DNA of 64,000 nt. Source: Oceanobacillus damuensis (lineage in GTDB: Bacteria; Bacillota; Bacilli; Bacillales; Amphibacillaceae). Numbering within the stretch: the stretch's first letter is position 1; each line of letters opens with the position of its first letter. Shown piece by piece: positions 28,599 through 37,201 of the stretch. The position numbers and the translations under genes were made by a program. The notes beneath the pieces are model-generated. The model ran no database searches, was not told where the DNA came from, and saw only the letters and a program-made list of their open reading frames with translations. Where the stretch lies: the NCBI RefSeq assembly GCF_001618145.1, contig NZ_KV392044.1, forward strand, positions 83,864 to 147,863, written 5' to 3'.

Positions 28599-28789
28599 TC
28601 GTCTCACCCCTTCGTAAAAGTATCAGGTATCCTATGTTTTTATCATACACAATATAATTGTAGAAATAGTGGCAATTGGAAACGATTCACAATTTGTTCA
28701 ATAATGCACAAAACAGTCTGTATATAGGTTTTACTAACTTTTAAGTATAAAAAGTTTGTGAAATATGTATGAATTATTTGCATATTCCA

Positions 28790-28835
28790 TTGACAAATAA
28801 AGGAAATATGCCATCAAATATACACGTATATTTGA
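28790..28835 (+). promoter_or_regulatory. promoter-like site overlapped by a 22-bp perfect palindrome
   Basis: TTGACA at 28790-28795 and TCAAAT at 28814-28819 are 18 bases apart. A perfect inverted repeat with arms TCAAATATAC and GTATATTTGA and a two-base centre covers 28814-28835, so it spans the -10 box and start point like a repressor operator. The downstream strand is plus, where no intact gene follows before the repeat at 28889. Confidence 0.5.
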
Positions 28836-28866
28836 TTTAGCGAGGGGAGGCGGGAAGAGAGGAGGG

Positions 28867-28908
28867 GTGGACAATTTAACGGAAAGAACAAAAGCGCAAG
28901 CGCCTTGA
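28867..28908 (+). pseudogene. possible gene start cut short at the repeat
   Basis: A GTG in a purine-rich, G-rich stretch opens a 13-codon frame (MDNLTERTKAQAP) that runs into the repeat and stops. Together with the promoter and palindrome upstream it could be the head of a gene displaced by repeat insertion. The evidence is only positional and the frame is very short. Confidence 0.2.
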
Positions 28909-29056
28909 TCACCCCCGACAAGCTTAAGTAGAAACTACCAGTGGCGTTCTTTGCCACAGGTAGTTTCTACTTAAGACCTCGAGGGGGTAGGCGCTGGAGC
29001 TAGACGTGGCTGTTTATGTGTAAGAATTAATTGCTGCCAAAATTTATACTTTCTTT
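28889..29056 (+). repeat. full-length dispersed palindromic repeat
   Basis: Starts AAAAGCGCAAGCGCCTTG and ends with the GGAGCTAGACGTGGCTG...ATTAATTGCTGCCAA...CTTTCTT block found also at 2563 and 59963. Outer arms AGCGCCT/AGGCGCT and ACCCCC/GGGGGT enclose a 17-bp perfect stem (CTTAAGTAGAAACTACC at 28923-28939 with its complement at 28959-28975) and an inner TGGC/GCCA hairpin. No protein is encoded. It looks like a MITE-type or REP-type element mobilised in trans. Confidence 0.8.
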
Positions 29057-29063
29057 ACTCACG

Positions 29064-29093
29064 AAAAAAAGCGGAAATCCAGGTAGATTTCCG
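29064..29093 (-). terminator. terminator of the cold-shock gene
   Basis: On the minus strand GCGGAAATC and GATTTCCGC form a stem with a short loop followed by TTTTTTT. Confidence 0.9.
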
Positions 29094-29113
29094 CTCCGCT
29101 TATATGTTCACGC

Positions 29114-29314
29114 TTATCTTTTTACAACGTTTGCAGCTTGTGGGCCACGTTCACCATCAACGATTTCAAAGGAGACTTCCTGACCTTCTTCCAAAGATTT
29201 AAAACCCTCTTCCTGGATTGCTGAATAATGTACAAATACATCATTTCCTTCTTCCAATTGAATGAATCCATAGCCTTTTTCAGCGTTAAACCATTTTACT
29301 ACTCCGTTTTCCAT
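29114..29314 (-). CDS. csp: cold-shock protein, CspA family
   Basis: 66 residues, a single OB-fold. RNA-binding motifs are KGYGFI (RNP1) and VFVHYSAI (RNP2). It acts as an RNA chaperone and can prevent terminator formation. The start is the ATG at 29314 with AGGAGG upstream. The gene lies about 170 bases after its promoter, and a strong hairpin plus U-tract interrupts the leader, so expression probably needs read-through. CspB, CspC and CspD types cannot be told apart here. Confidence 0.93.
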   Translation of the reverse strand: MENGVVKWFNAEKGYGFIQLEEGNDVFVHYSAIQEEGFKSLEEGQEVSFEIVDGERGPQAANVVKR

Positions 29315-29381
29315 GTAACTTTTCCTCCTAAATAATTCCACGTAAAACGCGTGTTAATACAAAGTCGAGAAACGGAATATT

Positions 29382-29444
29382 AAAAAAAGGCAGCTTCTAT
29401 AGAAGTGCGGGATCACTATTACATCCACTTCTATAGAAGCTGCC
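29382..29444 (-). terminator. strong terminator or attenuator in the csp leader
   Basis: On the minus strand a 19-bp perfect stem (GGCAGCTTCTATAGAAGTG and its complement, 29426-29444 and 29389-29407) with an 18-base loop is followed by TTTTTTT. It lies between the csp promoter at 29489-29517 and the gene. Each arm contains the palindrome CTTCTATAGAAG. It may release a short RNA of about 100 bases, or attenuate csp. Confidence 0.75.
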
Positions 29445-29488
29445 TCTGTCATTAATGATTCCGTACATCTTCTTCTTTGCTTGGTATT

Positions 29489-29517
29489 AATATAGCTTAT
29501 TCAGAAATCACAGTCAA
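29489..29517 (-). promoter_or_regulatory. sigma-A promoter of the csp leader
   Basis: On the minus strand TTGACT (29512-29517) and TATATT (29489-29494) are exactly 17 bases apart; the start would be near 29482. Confidence 0.7.
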
Positions 29518-29591
29518 GGAAATGGGCTCATTTTTACCTCAATAAACTATTTTTTACAAATTATTAATCAAATCGACAAATCCATGAACAT

Positions 29592-29621
29592 TTGTAAAAA
29601 AAATTTTTCGCAGGTTATACT
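29592..29621 (+). promoter_or_regulatory. promoter of fhs
   Basis: TTGTAA (29592-29597) and TATACT (29616-29621) are 18 bases apart, 31 bases before the fhs ATG. Confidence 0.55.
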
Positions 29622-29652
29622 TAATAGTAGGACCGAATAAAGGAGCATAAAA

Positions 29653-31314
29653 ATGAAAACAGACATTGAGATTGCACAGCAGTCAAAGCTGAAACCCATT
29701 TCAGAAATTGCAAAAGCATTGGATTTAGCTCCTGAAGACTATGAGCTTTACGGCAATTCAAAAGCAAAGCTATCTGAACAATTAATCGGCAAGTTAAGAA
29801 ACAGACCGAATGGTAAAATAATTCTTGTGACTTCAATCAATCCAACACCTGCCGGGGAAGGAAAATCTACAGTCACAGTCGGGCTGGGACAAGCATTATA
29901 TAAATTAGGAGAAAAAGCTGTTATCACTTTACGCGAACCATCCTTGGGGCCAGTAATGGGATTAAAAGGGGGAGCGGCTGGTGGAGGGTATTCCCAAGTG
30001 CTTCCAATGGAGGAAATCAATCTCCATTTTACTGGCGACCTCCATGCAATTACAAGTGCCAATAACCTGCTTTCTGCAATGATCGATAATCATATCCATC
30101 AGGGGAATGTATTAAATATCGATCCAAGAAGAATTGAATGGAAGCGCGTAATGGATGTAAATGATCGTGCATTAAGACAAGTTGTCACAGGCTTAGGTGG
30201 ACCGCTGCATGGAATACCAAGAGAAGATGGCTTCAATATTACAGCAGCTTCCGAATTAATGGCTGTTTTATGTCTGGCAAATAGTCTGGAGGATTTAAAA
30301 GCAAGAATTTCAAGAATCGTAATCGGCTATACATATGAAGAGAGACCTGTAACCGTAAAAGATCTTGAAGTTGAAGGGGCAATAACATTGCTTTTAAAAG
30401 ATTCCATCAAGCCTAACCTTGTGCAAACGACCGAAAATACTCCAGCCATTATTCACGGAGGGCCATTTGCTAACATTGCCCACGGATGTAATAGTATTAT
30501 TGCTACAAAAACAGCTGCCAAATTAGGTGATTATGTGATTACGGAAGCAGGATTTGGGGCAGATTTAGGCGCTGAGAAGTTTCTCGATATAAAAACATTG
30601 GCAGGTGATTTCGAGACAGATGCGGTTGTAATCGTCGCGACTGTAAGAGCATTAAAAATGCATGGTGGTGTCTCAAAACAGGATCTAGATACTGAAAATG
30701 CAGAAGCATTAAAATCTGGCATGGAACATCTCCATAAACATATTGAAACAATCCAGCATTTTGGCTTACCGTATATAATAGCCATCAATAAGTTTCCTGC
30801 AGATACAGAAGCTGAAACAAATTTCATTCAGGCCTGGTGCGAATCAAGAGGAATAGAAGTTGCACTAACAGATGTCTGGGCTAGAGGAGGAGAGGGTGGT
30901 CTGGAACTGGCAAGCAAAGTAATACAGACTTCAACGGAAACCTTCAAACGACTCTATGATTTGGATGATACCCTGGAAACCAAGATCAGAAAGGTAGCTC
31001 AACTTGTTTATGGTGCAGATGATATTGAACTTTCACCTGCAGCAAAAAAACAGGTCCTATTTTTTGAGGTCCAAGGTTGGGGAAAGCTGCCTATCTGCAT
31101 GGCTAAAACGCAATACTCCTTATCGGACAATCCGAAACGATTAGGCAGGCCGAGCGGATTTACCATAAACATCAGAGAGCTGAAAGCCTCCATCGGGGCG
31201 GGATTTATCGTTGTCTTTACAGGTGATGTGATGACAATGCCTGGTCTGCCGGAAAAACCTGCCTCTAAACAGATTGATGTATCAGAAGACGGAACGATTA
31301 AGGGGTTATTTTAA
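29653..31314 (+). CDS. fhs: formate--tetrahydrofolate ligase
   Basis: 553 residues, usual length. The enzyme makes 10-formyl-tetrahydrofolate from formate, ATP and tetrahydrofolate. The nucleotide loop [14 protein letters not shown] is near residues 58-71, and [23 protein letters not shown] and [13 protein letters not shown] are family signatures. AAAGGAG precedes the ATG. With thyA and dfrA nearby it serves one-carbon metabolism. The HD-domain gene starts one base after its stop. Confidence 0.96.
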   Translation: MKTDIEIAQQSKLKPISEIAKALDLAPEDYELYGNSKAKLSEQLIGKLRNRPNGKIILVTSINPTPAGEGKSTVTVGLGQALYKLGEKAVITLREPSLGPVMGLKGGAAGGGYSQVLPMEEINLHFTGDLHAITSANNLLSAMIDNHIHQGNVLNIDPRRIEWKRVMDVNDRALRQVVTGLGGPLHGIPREDGFNITAASELMAVLCLANSLEDLKARISRIVIGYTYEERPVTVKDLEVEGAITLLLKDSIKPNLVQTTENTPAIIHGGPFANIAHGCNSIIATKTAAKLGDYVITEAGFGADLGAEKFLDIKTLAGDFETDAVVIVATVRALKMHGGVSKQDLDTENAEALKSGMEHLHKHIETIQHFGLPYIIAINKFPADTEAETNFIQAWCESRGIEVALTDVWARGGEGGLELASKVIQTSTETFKRLYDLDDTLETKIRKVAQLVYGADDIELSPAAKKQVLFFEVQGWGKLPICMAKTQYSLSDNPKRLGRPSGFTINIRELKASIGAGFIVVFTGDVMTMPGLPEKPASKQIDVSEDGTIKGLF

Positions 31315-31315
31315 G

Positions 31316-31903
31316 ATGAAAGAAAAACAGTTGTCTAGTATCCGGGAATATGCAATGCAACTATTCGGTGACGATGCAACGGGCCATGACTATTTTCATA
31401 TGGAGCGGGTAGCTAGGATGGCAAAACAGATTGCAGAAGCAGAAAAGGCAAATCCATTTATTTGTGAAGCAGCAGGTTGGCTCCATGATGTTGGTGATCA
31501 AAAACTTTTCAGCGATCCAAATAAAGCTATAGAAAATATGCGTCTATTTTTAACCTCAATATTATTGACCGATAAGGAAATTGTCTTGATAGAAAGAATT
31601 ATCAAAGCTGTTTCCTTCAGCAAGGGAGAGGTACCAGATCAATTGGAGGGGAAAATCGTACAGGATTCCGACCGCCTGGATGCTATAGGTGCAATTGGAA
31701 TTGCCAGGACATTTGCTTACGGTGGAGCGAATAATCAACTGATTCACCATCCAGAGCATACTGCGACATCGATACAGCACTTTTTTGATAAGTTATTAAA
31801 ACTTAAACAATTGATGAATACAAATACTGCCAAAGAAATTGCGGAAGAGCGCCATCAATTTACGGAAATCTATCTGAAGCAATTTTTCCGTGAATGGAAT
31901 TAA
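31316..31903 (+). CDS. HD-domain phosphohydrolase (YpgQ/YedJ type)
   Basis: 195 residues from the ATG at 31316, one base after the fhs stop. HD-superfamily metal ligands are seen in GHDYFHMERVARMA, GWLHDVGDQK and IVQDSDRLDAIGAIGIART. B. subtilis YpgQ of this type is a nucleotide pyrophosphohydrolase in vitro; the substrate here is not shown. It is probably coupled to fhs. A frame 14 codons longer overlaps the fhs end and lacks a binding site. Confidence 0.82.
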   Translation: MKEKQLSSIREYAMQLFGDDATGHDYFHMERVARMAKQIAEAEKANPFICEAAGWLHDVGDQKLFSDPNKAIENMRLFLTSILLTDKEIVLIERIIKAVSFSKGEVPDQLEGKIVQDSDRLDAIGAIGIARTFAYGGANNQLIHHPEHTATSIQHFFDKLLKLKQLMNTNTAKEIAEERHQFTEIYLKQFFREWN

Positions 31904-31915
31904 GCATTTATTATG

Positions 31916-31950
31916 AAAACAAGCAAGGTGCTGTTACACTTGCTTGTTTT
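31916..31950 (+). terminator. bidirectional terminator
   Basis: AAAACAAGCAAG pairs with CTTGCTTGTTTT, with A-run and T-run on opposite sides; serves the HD gene and the convergent NlpC/P60 gene. Confidence 0.85.
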
Positions 31951-33023
31951 TATCTTACCCGCCCTGCACCTAAATAACGTTCTTTCCAATAGGTGTTATC
32001 CAATTCACTGATTTCGACACCTCGTGAAGAGCCAGCATGTATGAATTTTCCATCTCCTACATAAATTCCTGCATGGGATGGACCAGGAGTGTAAGTTGTA
32101 AAAAACACAAGATCACCAACCGATGGAGAATCTACAGGATTACTGAAATTCCATAAATCACTTACAGTTCTTGGAAGTACAATATTTTGATGTTGAAAAA
32201 CATACTGGATGAATCCGCTGCAATCAAAACCAGAAGGGGAAGTGCCCCCATAGACATACGGTGTGCCTACTAAAGAGCGTGCCGACTGAATGACATCCGT
32301 ATTGTTTGCAGTAACTTCTATCTCTTTTGTGACAATCGGCACTTCCTCTTGTAAGTCATTTGGGGCTTTCTCCGGTAAACTGTCTGATGCCTCATCTTCT
32401 GCAATCTCGGAATGGATCAATTGTTCCGGTTTCTCCTCAGATGGATTTTCTGCGATGATTACCGGGTACAGCGTATCCAATAGTTCTTTCGTATCTTCTT
32501 TTGTCAATACCAGGTCAAGGTCCTCTTCAGCTTCTTTCAATGCCTCATAAGTGATGGGTCCATATTTCCCATCAATTCCCCCTTCATAATAACCAAAATA
32601 ACCCAATGCTTCCTGGACATTTTCAACTTTCTCGTTATTTATTCCTGGTTCAATAACCTCTGCATATTTCACCAATTGTCTGATTCGTATTTTTCTTTCA
32701 GATTCTATTATTTCGGATAATGTTTTCCTTTCCGATGGACCTTCAATTTCCAAATGGTGACTGTCCTGGAATTTGTTTATTGCATGTTCCGTAATTACAG
32801 CAAAATGGGCAGGGTTTTGTTCTTCAAAGTAGGTCAGCATATTTAGTTTTTTGTATAAAAGACGATCTGCTTCCTCATGATATACGGAATTTATTTGTTC
32901 GCTTTCAGTCATTATTTTGCCAATTTCCGGTGAGACAGTCCCAAAACCCACAAGCGGCTGACTTAGCACATAACTGCACAGAAGCGACTGTTTCAATACA
33001 TTTTCCATCGTTCCATTTACCAT
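31950..33023 (-). CDS. NlpC/P60 peptidoglycan hydrolase with peptidoglycan-binding domain
   Basis: 357 residues. The C-terminal ~120 residues are an NlpC/P60 domain with catalytic Cys in GFDCSGFIQYVF, His in GPSHAGIYVGDGK and the following KFIHAG. A peptidoglycan_binding_1-like motif (VQEALGYFGYYEGGIDGKYGPITYEAL) lies about residues 135-165, followed by an acidic linker. The N-terminus is only weakly hydrophobic, so secretion by a standard signal peptide is not obvious. It probably cuts D-Glu-mDAP bonds in the wall. GGGAGG lies nine bases before the ATG. Confidence 0.85.
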   Translation of the reverse strand: MVNGTMENVLKQSLLCSYVLSQPLVGFGTVSPEIGKIMTESEQINSVYHEEADRLLYKKLNMLTYFEEQNPAHFAVITEHAINKFQDSHHLEIEGPSERKTLSEIIESERKIRIRQLVKYAEVIEPGINNEKVENVQEALGYFGYYEGGIDGKYGPITYEALKEAEEDLDLVLTKEDTKELLDTLYPVIIAENPSEEKPEQLIHSEIAEDEASDSLPEKAPNDLQEEVPIVTKEIEVTANNTDVIQSARSLVGTPYVYGGTSPSGFDCSGFIQYVFQHQNIVLPRTVSDLWNFSNPVDSPSVGDLVFFTTYTPGPSHAGIYVGDGKFIHAGSSRGVEISELDNTYWKERYLGAGRVR

Positions 33024-33091
33024 GAAAAAATTCCTCCCTAAACTTGCTTTTGCTCTATACTAGAATTATGGGGGAAAACCGTTCATATGAA

Positions 33092-33120
33092 TTACGGTTA
33101 TATTACGAATCTGTTATAAT
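33092..33120 (+). promoter_or_regulatory. promoter of thyA-dfrA
   Basis: TTACGG (33092-33097) and TATAAT (33115-33120) are 17 bases apart, with an extended TGT before the -10. Confidence 0.65.
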
Positions 33121-33177
33121 AAATAATACTCATATTTAAATGTACATAACGTATATATAGAAGTTAGGAGAGATTCC

Positions 33178-34134
33178 ATGACAAAAGGTGAACAGGCCTA
33201 CTTGGATTTAAGCAAGCATATTTTAGATAACGGCCATAAAAAGGGAGACCGTACAAATACTGGCACATACTCTGTTTTTGGTCATCAGATGAGATTTGAC
33301 CTTTCGGAGGGTTTTCCGTTACTAACCACAAAGAAGGTTCCCTTCCGGCTCGTCGCAAGTGAACTTCTATGGTTCATTAAAGGGGATACAAACATACGCT
33401 ATCTGCTGGAAAACAATAACAATATCTGGAATGAATGGGCTTTTGAAAAATGGATCGGCAGTAAGAAATATACAGGTCCCGACATGAAAGATTTTGGAAT
33501 CAGAAGTCAGCAGGACCCTGAATTCAATAAAACATACCAGGAACAGATGCAGCTGTTCAAAGAAAAAATATTGCAGGATGAAAGCTTTGCTGTAGAATTC
33601 GGTGATCTTGGATCTGTATATGGGAAGCAATGGAGGAAATGGAAAACTTCTCAAAATGAAACAATTGACCAGTTGAAAGAAGTGATCGAATCCATACAAA
33701 CTAATCCGGACTCCCGCAGACATATTGTTTCTGCATGGAACCCTGAGGATGTCCCGCATATGGCACTGCCGCCATGCCATACACTATTTCAGTTCTATGT
33801 AGCAGACGGAAAGTTATCCTGTCAGCTGTATCAACGTAGTGCAGATGTTTTTCTCGGGGTGCCATTTAACATTGCAAGTTACGCATTGCTGACCGAGTTA
33901 ATTGCACATGAATGCGGTTTGGAAGCGGGAGAATTTGTACACACTCTAGGGGATGCACATATCTATTCCAATCATGTTGAACAAATAAAAACACAACTGA
34001 CAAGAGACATCAGAGCTTTGCCAAAGTTAAAAATTAACAAGGATAAGTCCTCCATTTTTGACTTTGAACTGAGTGATTTCGAAATAATTGATTATCACCC
34101 ACACCCAAGTATTAAAGCACCAATTGCAGTTTAA
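33178..34134 (+). CDS. thyA: thymidylate synthase
   Basis: 318 residues. It makes dTMP from dUMP with methylene-tetrahydrofolate. The catalytic cysteine is in [12 protein letters not shown], and the dUMP-binding DSRRH and [20 protein letters not shown] are present. It is longer than the 264-residue E. coli enzyme because of a ~50-residue insertion after residue ~85, as in the Lactobacillus casei type. It precedes dfrA by 23 bases, the usual pairing, since the reaction produces dihydrofolate. Confidence 0.96.
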   Translation: MTKGEQAYLDLSKHILDNGHKKGDRTNTGTYSVFGHQMRFDLSEGFPLLTTKKVPFRLVASELLWFIKGDTNIRYLLENNNNIWNEWAFEKWIGSKKYTGPDMKDFGIRSQQDPEFNKTYQEQMQLFKEKILQDESFAVEFGDLGSVYGKQWRKWKTSQNETIDQLKEVIESIQTNPDSRRHIVSAWNPEDVPHMALPPCHTLFQFYVADGKLSCQLYQRSADVFLGVPFNIASYALLTELIAHECGLEAGEFVHTLGDAHIYSNHVEQIKTQLTRDIRALPKLKINKDKSSIFDFELSDFEIIDYHPHPSIKAPIAV

Positions 34135-34157
34135 CTATTGAACCGGAGGAGAATAAA

Positions 34158-34649
34158 ATGATTTCATTATTGCTTGCAATGGATAAAAACCATGTTATTG
34201 GTCTAAAAAACGGTATGCCATGGCATTTACCAAAGGATTTACGTTTTTTTAAAGAAAAGACGACCGGAAATACGATTATCATGGGTAGAAAAACGTACAA
34301 CTCCATGGGAGGGGCTTTGCCTAACCGAAAAAATGTCGTGTTGACACGAAGCAAAAATGATTTTCCAGAAAACGTGGAAGTAATTGAAAACCTGCAGACG
34401 ATCACAGAGTGGAATGAAAATAACCCTGAGGAAGAATATTTCATTATCGGGGGAGGCAATATATTCAAGCAGGTCATTGATGTTGCTGACAGAATGTACA
34501 TTACATTGATTGAGGAGTCATTTGAAGGAGATACTTATTTCCCGGATTTTAACGAAGCGGATTGGAATTTAACTTCAAAAGTTAAAGGGGAAAAGAATGA
34601 GACAAACCCATATGACTATTATTTTTTACAGTATGACCGCAAACAGTAG
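34158..34649 (+). CDS. dfrA: dihydrofolate reductase
   Basis: 163 residues. It regenerates tetrahydrofolate with NADPH. Motifs seen are AMDKNHVIGLKNGMPWHLPKDL (substrate and cofactor loop), GNTIIMGRKTYNSMG and YFIIGGGNIFKQ. It is the direct partner of thyA upstream. The active-site acid (in DLRFFK) is in the usual place for chromosomal type I enzymes. Confidence 0.95.
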   Translation: MISLLLAMDKNHVIGLKNGMPWHLPKDLRFFKEKTTGNTIIMGRKTYNSMGGALPNRKNVVLTRSKNDFPENVEVIENLQTITEWNENNPEEEYFIIGGGNIFKQVIDVADRMYITLIEESFEGDTYFPDFNEADWNLTSKVKGEKNETNPYDYYFLQYDRKQ

Positions 34650-34669
34650 CCTATTGGAAGAAAATTCAC

Positions 34670-34699
34670 TTGTTTCGTAAATGATAAACATGTTATTAT
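34670..34699 (+). promoter_or_regulatory. promoter of the tat operon
   Basis: TTGTTT (34670-34675) and TATTAT (34694-34699) are 18 bases apart, 69 bases before the first tatA. Confidence 0.5.
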
Positions 34700-34767
34700 A
34701 TAGTTGTATATTACTGTAATAGGTGATTAAACATAACAATTAGACTATTGATGAAGAAGGTGTACAT

Positions 34768-34983
34768 ATGCTGGCAAATATAGGTGTACCTGGATTGATA
34801 TTGGTTGTATTGCTTGCACTGATTATTTTCGGGCCTAAGAAACTACCGGAAATCGGCAAAGCAGCCGGTCAAACCTTACGGGAATTTAAGGACTCTACGC
34901 GCAGCCTGACGAATGATGCTACAGATGAAATCAATGAAGTGAAATCAATCGTTCAAGGTGAAAAAAAAGAAGAAGTTAAATAA
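34768..34983 (+). CDS. tatA: twin-arginine translocase subunit TatA, first copy
   Basis: 71 residues: a short N-terminal membrane helix (about 3-20), the [15 protein letters not shown] hinge, an amphipathic helix and a charged tail. TatA oligomers form the passage for folded proteins in the Tat system. It is followed by a second TatA-type gene 19 bases on and by tatC. Gram-positive bacteria use bifunctional TatA in place of TatB. Confidence 0.92.
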   Translation: MLANIGVPGLILVVLLALIIFGPKKLPEIGKAAGQTLREFKDSTRSLTNDATDEINEVKSIVQGEKKEEVK

Positions 34984-35002
34984 CTTTCCGGAGTGATAGG
35001 GT

Positions 35003-35185
35003 ATGTTCAGTAACATTGGTATTCCTGGATTAATACTTATACTCATCGTTGCTTTAATCGTTTTTGGACCTTCTAAACTGCCGGAAATCGGCAAAGCCGT
35101 TGGAAGTTCGGTCAAAGAATTTAAAAATGCAACAAAGGGTATTTTAAATGATGACGACAAAAGTGATGGCAAAAAAAACATATGA
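35003..35185 (+). CDS. tatA: twin-arginine translocase subunit TatA, second copy
   Basis: 60 residues with the same plan as the preceding gene: membrane helix, [21 protein letters not shown] hinge and amphipathic helix, then a short acidic-basic tail. The two copies agree strongly in the first 45 residues and diverge in the tails, indicating a tandem duplication. One copy might take a TatB-like part, but both keep the TatA FGP motif. Confidence 0.92.
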   Translation: MFSNIGIPGLILILIVALIVFGPSKLPEIGKAVGSSVKEFKNATKGILNDDDKSDGKKNI

Positions 35186-35267
35186 AATGATGAATAGATT
35201 GTAATGGAGGTGTAGGGTTATTCCTTACATCTTCTTTTGTGCTATGACAGAGGGAGTGTTCAAAAAT

Positions 35268-36029
35268 ATGTCAGAAGATCAGCAACAAATAGATACCGAA
35301 AAAGAAATGAATCTAGTTGGTCATTTATCTGAATTAAGAAATCGGCTTATAGTAACTGCTGTTTTCTTCATTGTTTTCTTTATTGCAGGGTTTATCTACG
35401 TAAAAGATATTTATTGGTTTTTCGTTAATGACATCGATCTTGAACTGACTGCAATCAGTCCAACGGAAATTATCTGGATCTATTTCTCCATGGCAGGTCT
35501 AGTAGCAATTATAGGGACGATTCCTGTCCTTGCATATGAAATATGGGCATTTATCAAACCTGGGTTGACACCCCATGAAAGGAAAGCATCATTATCCTAT
35601 ATCCCTGCATTATTTCTTTTGTTTATTTTAGGACTAGCTTTTGGTTATTTCATATTTATACATTTAATCATGCCTTTCCTGTTATCGTTAAATGACGGTA
35701 TGTTCAATATTATGTTTACCGTTGACAGATACTTTAAGTTTTTATTACGGGTTACATTTCCTTTTGCTCTTCTGTTTGAACTGCCAATCATCGCAATGTT
35801 CCTGACAAGCCTTGGAATTCTGACTCCAGATTTTATGGTTAAGAATAGAAAATATGCTTACTTTGTGCTTATAGTTGTTGGAGTATTGATAACTCCACCC
35901 GATTTCATATTACAAATTGTTGTAGCTGTACCGCTGATCATCTTATATGAAATCAGTATTCAGCTGTCAAAAATTGTTTATCGGAAAAAACTGAAGAAAC
36001 ATGAAGAATTTATGCAGGATGAAAGCTAA
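35268..36029 (+). CDS. tatC: twin-arginine translocase subunit TatC
   Basis: About 253 residues with six membrane helices. The cytoplasmic N-terminus EMNLVGHLSELRNRL, which binds the twin-arginine signal, and the loop YEIWAFIKPGLTPHERK are conserved. The start is uncertain: ATG at 35268 has GAGGGA eleven bases upstream, while ATG at 35244 has none. A strong GGAGGTG at 35206 lies before an in-frame ATT at 35220 that would add 16 residues, which the family does not need. Confidence 0.9.
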   Translation: MSEDQQQIDTEKEMNLVGHLSELRNRLIVTAVFFIVFFIAGFIYVKDIYWFFVNDIDLELTAISPTEIIWIYFSMAGLVAIIGTIPVLAYEIWAFIKPGLTPHERKASLSYIPALFLLFILGLAFGYFIFIHLIMPFLLSLNDGMFNIMFTVDRYFKFLLRVTFPFALLFELPIIAMFLTSLGILTPDFMVKNRKYAYFVLIVVGVLITPPDFILQIVVAVPLIILYEISIQLSKIVYRKKLKKHEEFMQDES

Positions 36030-36045
36030 TGAATGAGGTGAAAAG

Positions 36046-36261
36046 TTGCGTTCCTTCTATCAATTTTTAATGACCTACAGAGGAAAAATAAAACCTGATG
36101 AAAAGTCTATACTGGCTGACTGGGCATTTAAAGATCATAATTTCCCAAAACAGTCGGCAGATTATGATGAAATCAGCAATTATTTGGAATGGAACAGTCC
36201 TTTTCCAAATGCATTATATATATTTGACGAAATTTGGGAAACGTATCAATCGACTAAATAA
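36046..36261 (+). CDS. yozE: YozE family protein (SAM-like fold)
   Basis: 71 residues from a TTG with GAGGTG upstream. The pattern SFYQFLMTYRG...ADWAFKDHNFPKQSADYDEISNYLEWN...FDEIWETYQ is that of the YozE/DUF1250 family, a small four-helix protein that may bind nucleic acid. Function is not established. It follows tatC by 16 bases and ends the operon before a terminator. Confidence 0.85.
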   Translation: MRSFYQFLMTYRGKIKPDEKSILADWAFKDHNFPKQSADYDEISNYLEWNSPFPNALYIFDEIWETYQSTK

Positions 36262-36307
36262 AATATTACTTCAATCTGTTGGGGCTAACTGACGTATATG
36301 AGATTGG

Positions 36308-36349
36308 AAAATGGTTCGGAATAGACATCTCCGAGCCATTTTTTATTTT
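36308..36349 (+). terminator. terminator after yozE
   Basis: AAATGGTTCGGA pairs with TCCGAGCCATTT (one G-T pair) and is followed by TTTATTTT. Confidence 0.85.
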
Positions 36350-36465
36350 CCCAGAAATAATTGATATTCATAAAAACATAAACAGCCAGGTTACTGCAAA
36401 AACTAAATCACCATCTTTATTAGCTGAAAAACGGATAAACTAGAAGAGGGGAGGGACCTGATAAG

Positions 36466-36573
36466 ATGAAAAGGCTTATATACCAGGCATTCATAACAGT
36501 TAAACAAACGTTTGATCAATTATCAGAAAACAGCTTTATCACTTATTTTATTGGTTTGAAAGCTGGTGATTGA
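36466..36573 (+). CDS. possible 35-residue protein
   Basis: A short frame with ATG at 36466, ten bases after a strong purine-rich GAGGGGAGGG. It encodes a slightly basic 35-residue peptide beginning MKRLIYQAFITVKQ, with no known motif. No clear promoter or terminator belongs to it. The gap from 36350 to 36781 otherwise shows nothing recognisable. It may be a small gene or a chance frame behind a good binding site. Confidence 0.3.
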   Translation: MKRLIYQAFITVKQTFDQLSENSFITYFIGLKAGD

Positions 36574-36781
36574 TAAGAATACAATAATGTTAGAAGGTAA
36601 GAAAATTGTAGTGCGCAAAAAAAGACTTTTTTCTCATTTAAATTACAGTGAAAGCATATATTTGTAGATTCCTGCGGTTGCCCGGGAAATATTCCATTTA
36701 TGTCTCAAGCCGCCTACACGCATTCACCCGCTTACACGTAAACTAATGTTAGATGATTTATTCTAATAAAGGGGGATAATT

Positions 36782-37201
36782 ATGCTATTTCCACCACGGC
36801 AGCAACAGAACAGATACGGAAACCCATTTCAAAGTCATTCAGGAAATTCCATGCTTCCATCCACATTCAAGACAAAGTTTAGTGGAGGAAACACTGTCAA
36901 TACTATTTCCAAAACATTGGATAGTGTGCAAAACGTATTAAATATGGTCGAGTCAAGTGCTCCACTGATACAGGAGTATGGACCGATGGTAAAAAATCTT
37001 CCTGCTATGTACCGGATGATGAAAGCATTTAAAGAAATTGAAGCAAGTGACGAAGAAAATGCTGGAACTGCCCACAACAAGGAAGAAACAACTGATGAGA
37101 ATGAGAAAGAAGAAACCCCAAAACGAGAACATGCAATGCCTGGCCAACCAGACAAAAAGGTGGAGTCCAAGGGTGTATCAAAACCTAAATTATATATATA
37201 G
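36782..37201 (+). CDS. VrrA/YqfQ family spore-related protein
   Basis: 139 residues with AAAGGGGG before the ATG. The N-terminus is Gln/Pro/Asn-rich (MLFPPRQQQNRYGNPF). The central helix has the family signature SAPLIQEYGPMVKNLPAMYRMMKAFKE (about residues 60-86). The C-terminal third is a highly charged Glu/Lys tail. YqfQ and YppG-type proteins share this core and are linked to sporulation; VrrA-type fits better because of the YGPMVKNLPAM string. Confidence 0.7.
   Translation: MLFPPRQQQNRYGNPFQSHSGNSMLPSTFKTKFSGGNTVNTISKTLDSVQNVLNMVESSAPLIQEYGPMVKNLPAMYRMMKAFKEIEASDEENAGTAHNKEETTDENEKEETPKREHAMPGQPDKKVESKGVSKPKLYI

Noticed and set aside
28684-28762. ATTGTGAAT and TTTGTGAAA as ResD-type boxes before the ba3 oxidase operon
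   Set aside because: Two partial matches in AT-rich DNA are expected by chance and their strands differ.
35206-35267. AUU start for tatC at 35220 behind GGAGGTG
   Set aside because: Spacing is right, but the extra residues are not needed by TatC and normal ATGs follow, so it was not counted with the other AUU/AUC cases.
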